Source: Vandiemenella viatica
Taxonomy: Eukaryota > Arthropoda > Insecta > Orthoptera > Morabidae
Length of the DNA stretch: 64,000 nt
Assembly (NCBI GenBank): GCA_031002005.1
Contig: JARYHS010009186.1
Coordinates: 182,988,437-183,052,436 of the forward strand
Reading direction: 5' to 3'
The notes under the pieces: generated by a model
The model's database searches: none
What the model was told of the DNA's origin: nothing
The model's input: only the letters and a program-made list of their open reading frames with translations
Translations under genes and position numbers: made by a program
In this document: one piece after another, positions 12,836 through 24,690 of the stretch
Numbering within the stretch: position 1 is the stretch's first letter
Layout of the letters: the number at the start of each line of letters is the position of its first letter

Positions 12836-13370
12836 ACTGATCAGCCAAAACATTACGACCACCGGCATTATTGTGTGTTGGTACATCTTTAGAGCGCAAT
12901 ACAGCAGCGATTCGGCGTGGTAACGATTCGAAAATTCCTTGTTAGGTTTCCGGAGTTGTCTGGCACCAGATGCCTACGCACAGGTCACGCAGTTTCCTTA
13001 AATTACGGGCCTGTGGTTTGTGGGCGCGGCGCCAGGGAACGAGCATCTCGGAAACTATGAGGCTGGTTGTCTGTTCGCGTACTACTGTAGTGAGCATCAA
13101 TGCAGAGTGATTGAAGGACGATGAAACCACGACTGGGCGACAAGGTGGTGGACGTCCACGCCTCATCACAGAACGTGGAGATCGGAGGCTTACCCGCTCC
13201 GTAAAGCGGAATAGGCGGCGATCTGTAGCAGATCTGACAGCAGAGTGTGCTCCGAAACACTTGTACCTGCACCAGCGCTGCGCGGCGAATCGAAAAAACT
13301 GTCACCCGACGGCCGAACCATATTTCAGGATATCCCGGCCAACAATGCCATTATTGAACTGACCGTTAGT
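12836..13370 (+). pseudogene. Tc1/mariner-like remnant (terminus plus DNA-binding region)
   Basis: The left edge carries CACTGATCAGCCAAAACATT followed by ACGACCACC, a terminal motif I recognise from Tc1-like repeats of many arthropods. Further in, the plus frame around 13111-13250 reads GGGRPRLITERGDRRL and VKRNRRRSVADLTAE, which fits the second helix-turn-helix part of a Tc1-like transposase. The catalytic DD(E/D) domain is missing, and no right-hand inverted terminus was found. The piece between the terminus and the coding patch is unexplained. Dead, truncated copy. Confidence 0.65.
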
Positions 13371-14090
13371 AATCAAAGTAGAGTACATATATAAACCATA
13401 TCACACACAAATACATATATAAAAATTATGTATACAGTGGTTCCAGGTCATTCAGAATGGCAAAGTAGGTTGAAACCCAACTTTTAGGAAAAGTGTGAAA
13501 TTTTGCCGATTTTCGAAGAACTGTAGCTCGCTTAGTTGAGTTTAGAAAACACTTTGCACTTCAAAAATTGTAGGAAATTTTGTCCTCTTTCAAATTATAA
13601 ATAAAGTATTTCTTATTAGGACTCATCAGGAAGCAGTAAGAGACGAAAAAAGGGATAACGTACCAAAATTTTGACGTTTTGCCACAGAAAATTGTTCCGA
13701 GCGTGTTGGAGGTCGAAAACTTGGTTTCTTTATGCTCTCACCTATATATACAAGACAAGAAAAAAAAACTTCTACGTTATATGATCTTTGTGAGACCCGG
13801 TTTTTACGGCCCCGTTACTGGACTATTAACAATCCAAGTCATTCCAAATGCCTCGTGCCTAGCGACAATGAACGCTGATCGAGTGTGATCCAAATTACGA
13901 AACTTATATGTACGATACATTCCAAACAAGCTACGCCCCCTTGTGGAACCTGTGTGGCCAATATAACACAGAGTACATAATAAATAATAATAAAATGCTA
14001 CTTTGGTCATCGTGTCTGCAACGTTGACGTCAAGCACCTGGATTTTGTTGGCTACGTTGTTACTACTATACAGAGGTTATAACCGTTGTG
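13371..14090. other. No feature recognised
   Basis: AT-rich sequence with an A-rich run near 13760; no coding or repeat call. Confidence 0.4.
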
Positions 14091-16290
14091 TAACAGCAAT
14101 TCTATTTATTGAAGCAACCACGAAGAAATGAGTTTCCAGAACACTGAAAGAAAAGCATGTATAGCGTTTAAATTAACATATTAATTATTATGTTTTTGTT
14201 TATTTACATTGACTAAATGTAGATTTTTTTTCGTATGCTCTCTGTCCAGAGAGAAATGTGTACCACATTAATTCACTTTTAACTTTATGAGCATCATTCG
14301 ATAATAATTGTAATTAGTTAAGCAACTGCGAGGAGAGGAACTTACAGAATGGTTTGAATCCATTATTTTTGACTGAGTTAGAAACTATTTGCATTCAGTG
14401 TAGATGTTTTCATTAGACTCGAAGAAATGAAATACCAGAACTCTACATTCAATCCGTCTTTTTTGAAGTTCTTCGAAGCTAGTTTATAAACACGTAAATG
14501 TCATTCAGCATCATATTATTGTATATTTTATCAGACTAAATATCACTGTTCTCGTTCAGTGTAGTATCTTCCCTACTTAATTGAATCGATATTTCTCAGG
14601 GAAAAATGTTGTTTTTTCGTGTATTAAGTGCATGATTTCTTTTTGAAGCTAGCTTATCTCTTATAACCTTTACTGAGAACGTATGACTGTATCCCCTTAT
14701 ATAAAACGCTAACGTGTGGTCTGGATGCGTCGTCTATGTTAGAGAACGGCCAATCATCAACCACCATATTACATTCCTATCATCATCTTGCTTTTCGTTT
14801 ATATACAGCTAGACGCAGACATTCATATAAGGAGAAGGAGATTCAATATTTACGCTATTTTATCTGAGTCAGTTAGACGCAGAAATTCATGTAAGGAGAA
14901 GGAGATTCAATATTGACGCTATTTTATCTGTATCAGTTATCAAAACTAGGTTAAACCATAACCTAAGAATTTTTTTGGCAGACGATAAGACACAACGAAG
15001 TTTATTAAAAACTAAGAGAAACCTACGTAATCGCGCAATGTATCAGTCAAATAAATAACAGTTATCCGTTTTCGAAATTATAAAAATGTATTTTTATTTA
15101 AATAAAATACTAACCAAATATTCTGATAATCTAACCAGAATAAGGTACTCATATCAAGAAAGATATAATTAAAAATGATTTCAATTTATAATTCGCAATT
15201 CAACAACGATATTCTTGCAGCCATATAGCGGCTAGCAGAGATAGAAAATTAATGCGGGGTAATCATACGTTACCAAGTTACAATTGGTACGTTCGTTTAA
15301 ATTTACATGTTGCTTTTTTTTTGTTTATGACAACTAGATGCAAAAATTAATGCAAGGAGAATAGTATTCCATGTTTGCGTTATTTTATCTGGAGCAGTTA
15401 TAAGAACGAGGTTAAAACATAATCTAAGAATGTTTTTGGCAGCAGATAAGAAACAATGCAGTTAATTAAAAACTCAGAGAACGTTTACACCAAATTTAAG
15501 AATCGCGAAGTGTATCACCCAGATAAATGACAGTTATCCGTTTTGATATAATACTTTCCATCATTAAAGTAAAACTATTTAGCAAAATAAATCATAGTCA
15601 AATACTCCGATAATCTAACCACAGTACGGTACTCATATCGCGAAGATATCATTAAAAATGGTCGATATTCGCTTTTCCATACAAGCTTCTCCAAAATAAA
15701 TTCAGAATACCACCATAGGTGCTACCTGTCGTTATTCATATGAGGGTAATAAAAGCTATGTTAGTGGAGGTTGCGGCTAAGTTGAACAGAATCGCAACTG
15801 GCACATTTTGTTACGGCATAATTCGCTCTAAAATCAGTTTTACAAACCATTTAAACTGCTTTCATAAGCGCCATGTTACTGGAAGTATTCATTAATGCGG
15901 GTGAAAGAAGTTCAATATTTATCGTGCTGAACTGTGCCTGGACCAGGAATAAAACTGATATTACATGGATAGCAAAAGTTTTTGTGGGGTTCCTAATTTG
16001 TTTTTAATTTTATAGGTTCTATATTTCCGTCGTCATTAATTCAGTACAAGTTACTACTGTATTGCTATGTGAACTGCAAATGAAATATGTAGAACATTAA
16101 AAAAATCAAGCCCATTAGCATTATGTAATAACAATTCCGTATAATTAACCAAATGCAAAAAAGTGAACTGCCAGAATATTGCGTTCAAACAGTCATTTTT
16201 GACGGGCTCGAAGCTAGTAATTAAATGTGTACCTAATGATTGATCATTTAGCATCATAGATCGCGTTTCAAACAATTCTAATTTCCTCTA
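14090..16290. repeat. Diverged tandemly spaced repeat cluster of unknown family
   Basis: Segments at about 14810-15180 and 15330-15665 align in the same order: a TAGAYGCARAMATT head, AAGGAGAA, ATTTTATCTG, AGGTTAAAMCATAAYCTAAGAAT, ACAGTTATCCGTTTT, TCTGATAATCTAACC and GGTACTCATATC. They are offset by roughly 470-485 bases. Inside the first copy the head is itself doubled (about 14812 and 14873). Weaker relatives (GAAATGA.ATACCAGAAC, then CGAAGCTAG) occur near 14425 and 16150. No coding sequence is seen. It could be a satellite-like array or a decayed large element. Confidence 0.6.
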
Positions 16291-17419
16291 GTTGCATCCT
16301 GCGATGGTGAGAACAATCTGTGTCATCTTCTAAGCTTAACCCTCCGGTTATAATTATAAATATCGCCGATCTTTCCTCCCAGTTAAATAAAAGAAATACA
16401 CTTTACCCTGTCATAATTCTTTCTCTCGTACCTAAAGAGAACCGTAAATATTAAACTTTCCAAGTTACACATAAATACATTTTTATTTCGCATCATCTCA
16501 GTTACTACAATAAACTCAATACAACTTTTACATATGCGTAACTTCTGCTTTAACCATACCGTAATTTATTTCTATACAAATTTTACACCTAACTGTATAA
16601 TAATTTTACAGCATCGCTCTAGCTGCTACCGTATCATTTAGCCATCTCTCTTATGTATGTCTCCATTATTGTTTACCGTCTTCTCCTTGGCGTCGGATCT
16701 ACTGCACCGGATTTACTTCTAGCTGCCAAAGATGCTCCAAAAATACTATTAGTATTTGATATTCACAATTCTTATTACAAATAATTAATTAATAGACTGG
16801 AGTGAAGTTTGTAATCTACAATCTTAAATGAAAATCCTGATACTATTAATTACCTATTATAAAATTGACTTTAGGATATTCTCTGGATATTTCCGCAATT
16901 TTTAGAATTTCTAAAGCGTGAAGTATATTTATTATTTGCTTCGAGAAAGTACCGAACGAGAGTTGACTGTTATTTGAATTCACATCGCATCAGCATAAAA
17001 AATTATCATGTGTCCTTTCATTTTTTACTTTGAGAGTTCTGTGAAACCTATTTCCACGAAAGCTGTTGGCGAAACCTTACGCTGCTCTTTCTCAGACTCT
17101 TTGCGGGTAACTGAAAACTCTTTTCAGCGAAAGTGAATTGGCGGGCTCTATCTCGGCTGCCAACACTGCAACTTTCACCGCGACCTGTCTAAAAGCGCCC
17201 CGAGTTCTTCGCTTGAAGTGGGAGGTGGGAAGTATCAAGCCACCTTCTTGGCGGGTATCAACTTTTTCTGTTTAAGCCTTTCATTCCCGTTCATTTTCTT
17301 CGTTCTGATTTTAAAAATTGTTCATTAGCTGTCATTCGATAAAAGCAAAACAGTCCTCGAATTCAATTTGTAGTTTCTGCTTTTGGTGCATTTGTTTCTG
17401 AGACTTTTTCTGATTTTAG
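16291..17419. other. No gene seen; moderately GC-rich patch at 17040-17270
   Basis: Mostly AT-rich. The 17040-17270 patch has two TTGGCGGG sequences that resemble E2F sites, but nothing else supports a promoter. Confidence 0.35.
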
Positions 17420-17560
17420 GCCCCGTCGACGTCGATGTTATTAGGTATCGGACGAACTGCGAGCAAGGAATGTGAAGGAATTCGGCTCTGGAAAACACAA
17501 ATCTGGATGACCCGCGTGGGGGGGGGGGATTTGAGACCACGTCCCCCCCAATGCAATGTT
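17420..17560 (-). mobile_element. SINE family A, internally deleted
   Basis: The tail (CCCCGTCGACGTCGATG), the AAGGAATTCGG segment, ACAAATCTGGATGACCCG and an expanded G run followed by a decayed inverse B box are present. The segment between AATTCGG and AAAACACAAATC is missing compared with full copies. Confidence 0.7.
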
Positions 17561-17575
17561 CTCGGGCTTTTTGTC

Positions 17576-19361
17576 TTTCTTATAGTATACTGGTAATAGG
17601 AATTTAAAATTGAGTAATTCACTGTTACAGAAGGTTGAAACGTACCAATACGTGCAACCGTAGCAGCAAAGCAATGTAGCTCCACACAAATACAGTATCC
17701 ATTAACCAGATTTATCAGGAAATTCCTAACTACGCAATATTTCGGAACACAGTCTTGAATAAAAAAAATTGGAAAACAATCTTTAAAAAGAAACCTTGCT
17801 CAGATTTTACTTATTGACGAATTTCCAGACATTACATTATTTTATCAAAACAAAACAAAAAAAGTCCAGGATGTATGTTGTTATATTTTTGAAGTGAGTT
17901 CCCGTATTTAGATTATTTTTATTATGATTAGCTGATCGTGCTGCCAAGTTTATGGCAGGAATATATGATAAAATGCATTTTTTGTATATTTTGTGATAAT
18001 GAATATAAATATTAGTTTGTGGTCTAAGACGGTATGATTAATTACGTTGATAAATATCCCTTCTGTGAGCAAGGAAATTTACTGTCTCGTTCCTGTAGTC
18101 CTCTGTATGATTTTTTGTTTTTGTTTTTCCAAGGTGGATATTTTTTCATCTGCTTTTCGGGCCACAGAGAGCAAAGGAAGTAAGCTTCGCAGCCAGTACT
18201 TGATAACACGGGGACTGAATGAATGTGCGCGCACCGTTTATTCCGAGATTTTCACCAACCTTGTTCATTTTCTTTTTAATAAAAATAAAACTCTTATCCA
18301 CAGTTTTGTGCTGGCGGCGATACAAAAGCGATTGAATTACGGGTCAGAGAACCTCCACCCCGCTTGCGCACACAATGGAATGTGAGCGGGCGGGCGGCTG
18401 TTTGTGCCCCGATATCAGGTTCCGCTTATCCGAGGGATTTCGGGCCTCTTAGCAGACTCATAACTTACAGCATAGAGTGTTCGGCACGAATGCCAGAACT
18501 GTGTCGTACACCTTAGTCGAAAAACTTGTTTATTTCATCCTGCCCATCTGGAAAAAATCTGTTGAGATTGTAGCACCAGCGGCGAAAATAATATTAAAGG
18601 ATATTTTGTACGAGCTTAACACACACCAAAAAAAGTGGAACTGAAAGGAACCAATTTATGGATTTTTTAACAATCATAGATATTTGATGTAACAGGTGTT
18701 TTTTGTGACGACCCATCTTCCTCCGTTCATACTTATGCAAAACCGATAAATGAGGTATCATTTTAAAGATTAAGTTCACCGCTTTGGTAACATCATTAAT
18801 TAAGGCAGGCATTTTTCAAAATTCAAGGTGTAAATGGCAAAATTATGAACAATGAAGATCACGGGTATATGATAGTTCAGAGTCAAACTGCTAGGCTTTG
18901 ATGGAATCTACAAGGAGTGATCACGTAACCTCTAGATAGCAGCACCAAACGTCACAGAGATATTGATAAACTGTGTGTTTTTCTAGTGTAAGGAGCTTCT
19001 TTGGGTATTTTTGTTTCTGTTAGCGAAAAATTTCATAGTTTCTTATTGTTTAGCAAGTTTTCTGCTAGATACCTGTTTCAGTTGCTCCTTCTTTCGACCT
19101 ACTTCAAAGCACCAACTTCGCTATTCATCGTATATCATTCCCCAAAAAATTTTTGCTCGGACTACCTAGTACTGATATATTTTTGACATAATGAAATCGT
19201 AGGCTTCCGTGGCTGTATTTGTTGATAAATTGATTTTCCAGGTAACGCTCCGCACATTTTCAGCATGCTCTGAGCGTTTGGATGTCATGGTCCAGCCTTC
19301 TTACTACTTTGTTTACATGTTTGCAGCAAAGCACGCCACTTACTACTACTCTTCGCATTTT
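17576..19361. other. 1.8 kb without recognised feature
   Basis: A 112-codon open frame at 18047-18385 (+) shows a hydrophobic start but no domain, and nothing else suggests a gene. Confidence 0.4.
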
Positions 19362-19439
19362 TTAATGCTTCCTTCGCGCTTCTCGCCTACTGCCTGTCTT
19401 TCGTCTATAAAGGTTTTGTGTCATCAGATTTAAGGACGT

Positions 19440-19841
19440 CTCGTGGAAGACATGAAGCTCGAAGAGATGCAAGTAACACGCAGTTACGCACAGCAATTTT
19501 CTCGCAGTCCACAGCTGCCTTTGATCATTAACGCAGGTCCCGACGAAACTCGGGTCAATGTTCTTCATAGTATAGTACTGCCCCCACCTGCCTGCATGCC
19601 GTTCGCGTGGACGACGGCGCATCTGGACACGGCCATCGACCTGGTCTAGCGAGGAATGTGATTCATTCGACCAGGCGACTCGTTTCCATTGATCAACGGT
19701 CCAATCTCGATGACGTCGTGTCCATTTCAAAACGTCCGATCTTGGAAGCTCAAAGCATGCGGCAGTCGACTCCCCAGGGACTGAATCGCCAGAGAGTCGC
19801 CAACTGTTACTCGCTTGCCAACAAAGAAAAGTGACCAGCAT
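19440..19841 (-). pseudogene. Tc1-like transposase fragment
   Basis: The minus frame reads WTRRHRDWTVDQWKRVAWSN followed by ES, then DGRVQMRRRPRERH. This matches the start of the DDE domain in Tc1-like transposases, where the first catalytic Asp sits in a SDES context. Here that residue is Asn (SNES), so the catalytic site is lost. Downstream the frame shifts: QAGGGS-like sequence is visible in another frame, and the rest of the catalytic domain is not found. Both ends of the element are missing. Old, inactive insertion. Confidence 0.75.
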
Positions 19842-20079
19842 GCTCTCTATTAAGCGGCGTTTAAAAACAAATAAAGAAAGAGAAGAGACTGTACAGAGTA
19901 ACTTATCTTACCATACGTCTTCGAAATAAGTAGAAAGTGCAGATAAAATTCAAGCATTTGTGTGTTTTACATGTTCAGCAATATCCTACTAATGATTACA
20001 AGGAAAGTTTTTAGGCGATGAACCTTGTTTACTTGGTAGGGTGAAGAGAGTACAAGGCATATAGCTATGTTATCTCGTG

Positions 20080-20205
20080 TGAAATGCTCTCGGGTGACTA
20101 GCCGAGTCAAGAATCTTCTGGTGAAGATGGCGACAATGGATTTAGTCGCCGAAATATCGTGTGACAACGCATTCTTGACTCGGCTAGTCACCCGAGAGCA
20201 TTTCA
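20080..20205. repeat. Foldback hairpin 1 (35-bp perfect arms)
   Basis: The arms at 20080-20114 and 20171-20205 are exact inverse complements over 35 bases (for example CTCTCGGGTGACTAGCCGAG). The 56-base loop contains CTGGTGA at 20118-20124, then GGCGAC (20129-20134) and its inverse GTCGCC (20145-20150), and GAAA at 20151-20154. The perfect arms imply either recent origin or gene conversion between arms. No coding potential. Likely a fragment of a transposable element such as a Penelope-like element or MITE; this is inference. Confidence 0.85.
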
Positions 20206-20240
20206 TACATTCTCAACGCCGAGAAAGACTTCGTTCTACT

Positions 20241-20404
20241 ATGTTATCTCTTTTATCCGGGTGGAACCACGTCAATGTATCGCACCCCACGTTTCAGCCA
20301 TCATTCTGTGGCTTTCCTCAGAGGACAGTTGTTTCAAGAATGATGGCCGAAACGTTAGGTTTCGATAAATAGACGCAGTTCCACCTGTACAACCAAGATA
20401 ACAT
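20241..20404. repeat. Foldback hairpin 2 (67-bp imperfect arms)
   Basis: The arms at 20241-20307 and 20338-20404 pair imperfectly: ATGTTATCT at the outside, GGTGGAAC in the middle and ACGTTTC.GCCATCATTCT inside. The 30-base loop holds TCCTCAGAGGA. On the minus strand the left arm and loop give CTGAGGA (20321-20315), a 5-bp stem AGCCA/TGGCT and GAAA (20295-20292). It lies 35 bases from hairpin 1, and both share a CTATGTTATCTC flank on the left. Confidence 0.8.
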
Positions 20405-20574
20405 CGACAACGACAGCGGAAGTCTGCGCACCCGCGTACAACTATGTTGGTTGTTGTTGTTTTTTTACTTTTTGGACTCGTCGACATCTAGGACATTAAC
20501 GCCCTCGTATGTTGGTGATGGAGATTGGAGGAGTATTGATCTAAGAAGTAGGAATAGTCCATAGAAAGGAGATG

Positions 20575-20860
20575 ATGACTATGGGCACAAGTTGAAGCTC
20601 GGCTTCATACGTATTGGAGTATGTAAATTCTCTTTTGTGTGTAAGGTTGTCGGAGATTGGAATAAGTTAGAAAGTGATGAATAATTTACTGAAAAATGCT
20701 GAAGTAGTTTAAAATTAAAATTCGTAAACGGCACACAGAGATGAGTGGAGAAATTTAACATTTAAAGTTTATACGATAATAATAAAAAATAATAAGAAAG
20801 GTCTAATTAAATGATTAAAGAAATTACCACTGGAGCATACGCTCCCGTTCAACCGCAATT
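20575..20860 (+). repeat. Dispersed repeat X (probable LINE 3' end), copy 1
   Basis: The core GATTGGAATAAGTTA, AAAGTGATGAATAATTTAC and TTTAAAATTAAAATTCGT, ending near GGAGCATACGCTC, recurs at 32955-33150 (-) and 48045-48270 (+). One frame of the core can be read WNK...KVMNNL, a pattern seen near the C-terminus of LINE-type polyproteins, but the copies are full of stops. Family assignment is tentative. Confidence 0.6.
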
Positions 20861-21801
20861 AAGATCAGTTCAATTTGAAGCTCTCATTAAACTCATATTT
20901 CTGAAAGAAAAGCAGCTCTCTTTATTGAAGTACTCTATTGCATTAATGTTTATATAAATATTGTCCTCATTGAAATGCATTTAAAATCATAGTACCATAT
21001 ACACCGTCATTACATATTACAAATATTTATCAGAATTTTACAACACACCAGATTAAGTGTTATTGATTGTTAAAACAATTCTGACTTACTTGGACTAAAA
21101 CACTCTGTGAATGGATTCGCTGTTTACCGAATAATACCGCTCCTAGCGTTTATAAGGACAGCCGAAACTATACCTAGGTTCTGTTATATATAGGAAGATT
21201 AAATCTGAATATTGGTTGACAAACTGTAATTAATCGATGTCGCCTCCATTCTGGAAGTACTTTACCGCAAAAAACAGTATGCGCTGATACATCTTTTTTT
21301 TTAATTTATGAGCAGAGGTTATCTCGACTGGTGATGCGCAGTTCACAGTAACCAACTAAATACAAACAAATCACGTCTAATGGTGAACTATTTACATATA
21401 AATTTGTGATAATTAAAGAGGAATTCATGCTGGCGATAGTCTTATCGACATTGTTTTAGAAAATGCTAAAATACATGGTATACTACCGTTTGGTTCTAAA
21501 TTTATAGTTGTAGCCAATCCTAACAACCGAAAGAGCCATGCTTCGATTAAATGTGGCGATTTATTAGCATCATTTATCATTACTAAAACGAAAGTTTGAA
21601 TTATTTTCATACTTCGACATAAACTTTTAGTTTTTAACCATTTCAACATAATTGCTTAGTCAAAGTTAAAATATACTCTAAACGGAGCCATTCAGTAACA
21701 TAGAAAAAACTTATGTTTTCCATGCTGGCAAAAATAAATGCAAATGGGATTGTTCTGCCGTCTAAATGAGCGTTAAGATTTGCCGCATCTATCGCTTCAG
21801 T
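20861..21801. other. No feature recognised
   Basis: AT-rich sequence without coding or repeat calls. Confidence 0.4.
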
Positions 21802-21987
21802 TGTAGCTGAACCTACTGTTCAAGGAGGAATCTGAACCATGCGGCGTCGTGGTTTATCCCACAAGAACAATGGAATGTATATATAGATCGCATGTGTAGC
21901 TGAACCTACTGTTCAAGGAGGAATCTGAACCATGCGGCGTCGTGGTTTATCTCACAAGGACAATGGAATGCATATATAGATCGCATG
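21802..21987 (+). repeat. Two-copy tandem repeat, 93-bp unit
   Basis: The unit TGTAGCTGAACCTACTGTTC...GATCGCA is present twice with a 93-base period and only a few differences (for example CCCACAAGAACAATGG against CTCACAAGGACAATGG). It lies directly next to a tRNA-like segment, so it may be an internal duplication within a SINE body. Confidence 0.85.
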
Positions 21988-22060
21988 CGCACCGGGATTT
22001 GAACAGGGGACCCTGAATACTGTACGCAGACACCTTAGCCATTTAACTCCCTCCCGTTTT
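21988..22060 (-). mobile_element. tRNA-like SINE head
   Basis: GCACCGGGATTTGAACAGGG (minus-strand B-box-like TTCAAATCCCGGTG) followed by CCTTAGCCATTTAACTCCC resembles the head of a tRNA-derived SINE in reverse. The duplicated 93-bp unit would then be part of its body. Confidence 0.5.
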
Positions 22061-23289
22061 CCGCCGTAAATAGTCATAACACGGTTGCGCCGTTAAAATG
22101 GAGATATTCATGCATATGCATCAACATAAGAAGATCTTGCATGAGGTACTATGCCATGATTTCATTGAATTTTCTCTTAAGCTGACATTTTTTAAATTCG
22201 TAATTAATCCACAAAAAAAATCGTATTTCCCAGAGCAAAGACTCAACTCGACAATATAAGCTTTTAGAAAACATAAGTTGCTGTCTCTGGCAGTAAGAAT
22301 TACATAGATGTTTTTGCAATGGTTAATATGATGTTTCAAATATAGAATTAGACGCATCTACATTACGAACTGAAATACATTTTTCTCTGTTCCTCCCGAT
22401 CACTTTTATTTTCGAAATGAATTTTAAACCAACTCAGTTAATTTCACGGTTGAATAACTCAAATAATTCTGTAAATTTTCATCTCTGTTTGACAATTATC
22501 GGACAAGTGCACCTTCATCAAACGATCCTGATTGAAAATTAATTTCATTTATCATCAACAACGCTTCGTCTTTCTAACTATTGGAACAGAAAGATTAATC
22601 GTTAAGTTTGACAGATTCGTACTGTATGAAAATAATTAATTGAAACTAAAAATTAGAATAGATACTATACCAGGTGTATGTAAGATTAAAGTGAGTTAGT
22701 TCAGATTAAAACGAATATTTCTTCCGGAAATACTACAAACGCACACTAATAACTCATGTTATTGAAGGGGTGAAGAGATAACTATTATCTGCAAGTGCAC
22801 TAAATTTAGTGTTGGCCGTAAAGTCCACATAAACAGTAATAACGTGAGTGGAAAGAGCAAGTTAGGAAACTTCGCCAAGCTAAACTCTAAGCGAAGCTAA
22901 ATTGGTTCACTGGGATGCTGTTTAACTTTGAAGGAAGAAGCATAAGACACATCTCCGTTAAACAGGCGAGGTGTGAGGCGGTAAAACAATGATATGAGCA
23001 GACGTAAACACTGCAAGTTCGATAATGAATTCGACTTTAAACTTTTCGCGAAATGAATTTTCAGCGACGGTTATTTGAGCAGAGATTTCAGTATCAAGTT
23101 CATCAAACATGTCGTCAATATCAAATTTCTGTAGACTCTGTTTAGATAATTTTAGTTAAATTTAATAACGGGGTTTTAGCCGAAATACAAAATAAAAAAA
23201 AAAACCACACATTTGCTGTTGTTGAGAACCGTGGCATTTCTTAAGCGTCAGTTCGGTCTAAACGTAGATGAAAGTAGTAGGTATACAAA
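22061..23289. other. 1.2 kb without recognised feature
   Basis: AT-rich; no domain-bearing open frame or known repeat recognised. Confidence 0.4.
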
Positions 23290-23450
23290 CGGGCGAAAGA
23301 GAGTGGCATTCTATGGGACGCGGGTTCTAATCTCGGTTCAGCCACCATAATAGCGGTTTTCGACGGTTTTCCAAATCACAAAACTAATTGGCCGGATACT
23401 TCCTTCAAAAGTTCACAGGCGAATTCCTTCTTGTTCTTTGCCGCAGACTA
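23290..23450 (+). mobile_element. SINE family A, diverged
   Basis: GCGGGTTCTAATCTCGGTTC (B-box-like), CGGTTTTCGACGGTTTTCC, GGATACTTCCTTCAAAAG and GAATTCCTTCTTGTTC follow family A order. The 3' tail motif is missing. Confidence 0.65.
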
Positions 23451-23649
23451 AAAACATACAGTATATAGTAGTATATTTATCATTTCACAGCTAGCCAGCC
23501 ACTTAAAAATAAAAGATACCAGTAAATGTCCTTAGCATGATTTTTTTTCAGTCATCATTTCTATTCGCTCTTCGATGTGTTCTAAAAACCATTTTTTGTG
23601 CAAAGATTTTTTCCTACTATATAAATCGGTTAGTTTGATCTTTCGCGAT

Positions 23650-24690
23650 CTACACTGTGCATCTATAAGGCTGATTCAAAAAGTAACTAGCTGGAGGCCT
23701 ATGAACAGAAACCAGTAGGCACCTGTTTTCAGATGTATTGCTCCTGGCTGTTGAGGCACTTGTTCCACTGAGACACAAGGCGGTGAATGGCTGTCTCGTA
23801 AGATTCATGGGGCTGCGATGTGAACCAGTTCTGCACGTACAGCTCGACGTCGTCGTTCGAGTTGAACTGTTTGTCCCTCAGAGCCTTTTTTAGGGGACCA
23901 AAACTGGCGTAATCGCAGGGAGAGAGGTCTGGCCTGTATGTATGTTGACCGAGTACCTCCTACTTGAATTTCTGCAAGCGCGTCGTGATTGAGGTCTTAC
24001 ATTGTCGTGGAGAAGAATTACCCCACGGGTGAGCTTGCCTGGTCGCTTTGATTTGATCGCTTGGCGAAGGGTGGTCAAGGTTAGGGAGTAACGCTGGGCA
24101 TTCACTGTTGTCCCGTGCTGCGGGAAGTCTACCAGAATGGGGCCGTCTTGGTCAAAGAAGAACGTCAGCATAACCTATCCTGCACTTGTGTGGATGGTCT
24201 TGGATTTTGTTGGTGGTGGTGACCCTCGATGTTTTCACTGGAGAATTTTTTGTTTCGGTTCTGGTTCGAAGTGATGCAACCAAGACTTATCTCTAGCAAC
24301 CACTCATGGCCGGAACTCATTCCCTTCCCTGCCAAGGCGCTGCAGGCGATCAAGACAGTGGGAAATTCGACATGCTTCTTGCTGTGTTTGAAGACTGTGG
24401 TGAACCCATTGGGCGCACACTTTGCGTCAGTTCAGTCTTTTCGTTATGATGGTGTGAAAACTTCCGACGCTCAGTTCAACCTCGGCGGCTACGGCTTTCA
24501 CTGTAACTCGGCGGCCCGGAGTAACGTGTCCATCAACCAACTGGACGATGTAATACGGTGTGGTGTTCCAGACCGTGCATCATCGGCTAACAACTCCCGT
24601 CTTTTCCTGAAGCGCTTGTGCCACGCCTTGACCCTTGCAAGGGACATGCAGTGTTCACCATACACTTCCGACATTCTTCAATAAATGTCC
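23650..24690 (-). pseudogene. mariner-family transposase pseudogene
   Basis: The minus strand reads, across several frames, mariner transposase blocks in the right order. These are ELSVGSFHTIITKRLN with RKVCAQWVHH (DNA-binding region to linker), then HHFEPEPKQK, then MLTFFFDQDGPILVDFPQHG and GKLTRGVILLHDN, and finally the C-terminal ALRDKQFNSNDDVELYVQNW region. ILLHDN holds one catalytic Asp. Multiple stops and frameshifts disrupt the gene. A terminal-repeat-like GGCTGATTCAAAAAGTAAC is present at about 23669-23687, at the 3' side. The matching terminus beyond 24690 is not found, so the 5' end is probably lost. Confidence 0.9.

Noticed and set aside
17040..17270. Promoter with E2F-like TTGGCGGG sites
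   Set aside because: Only short motif matches; no CpG island, TATA or downstream coding sequence.
18047..18385. 112-codon frame with hydrophobic start
   Set aside because: Could resemble a secreted protein but has no plausible continuation, splice sites or family resemblance; AT-rich DNA gives such frames by chance.
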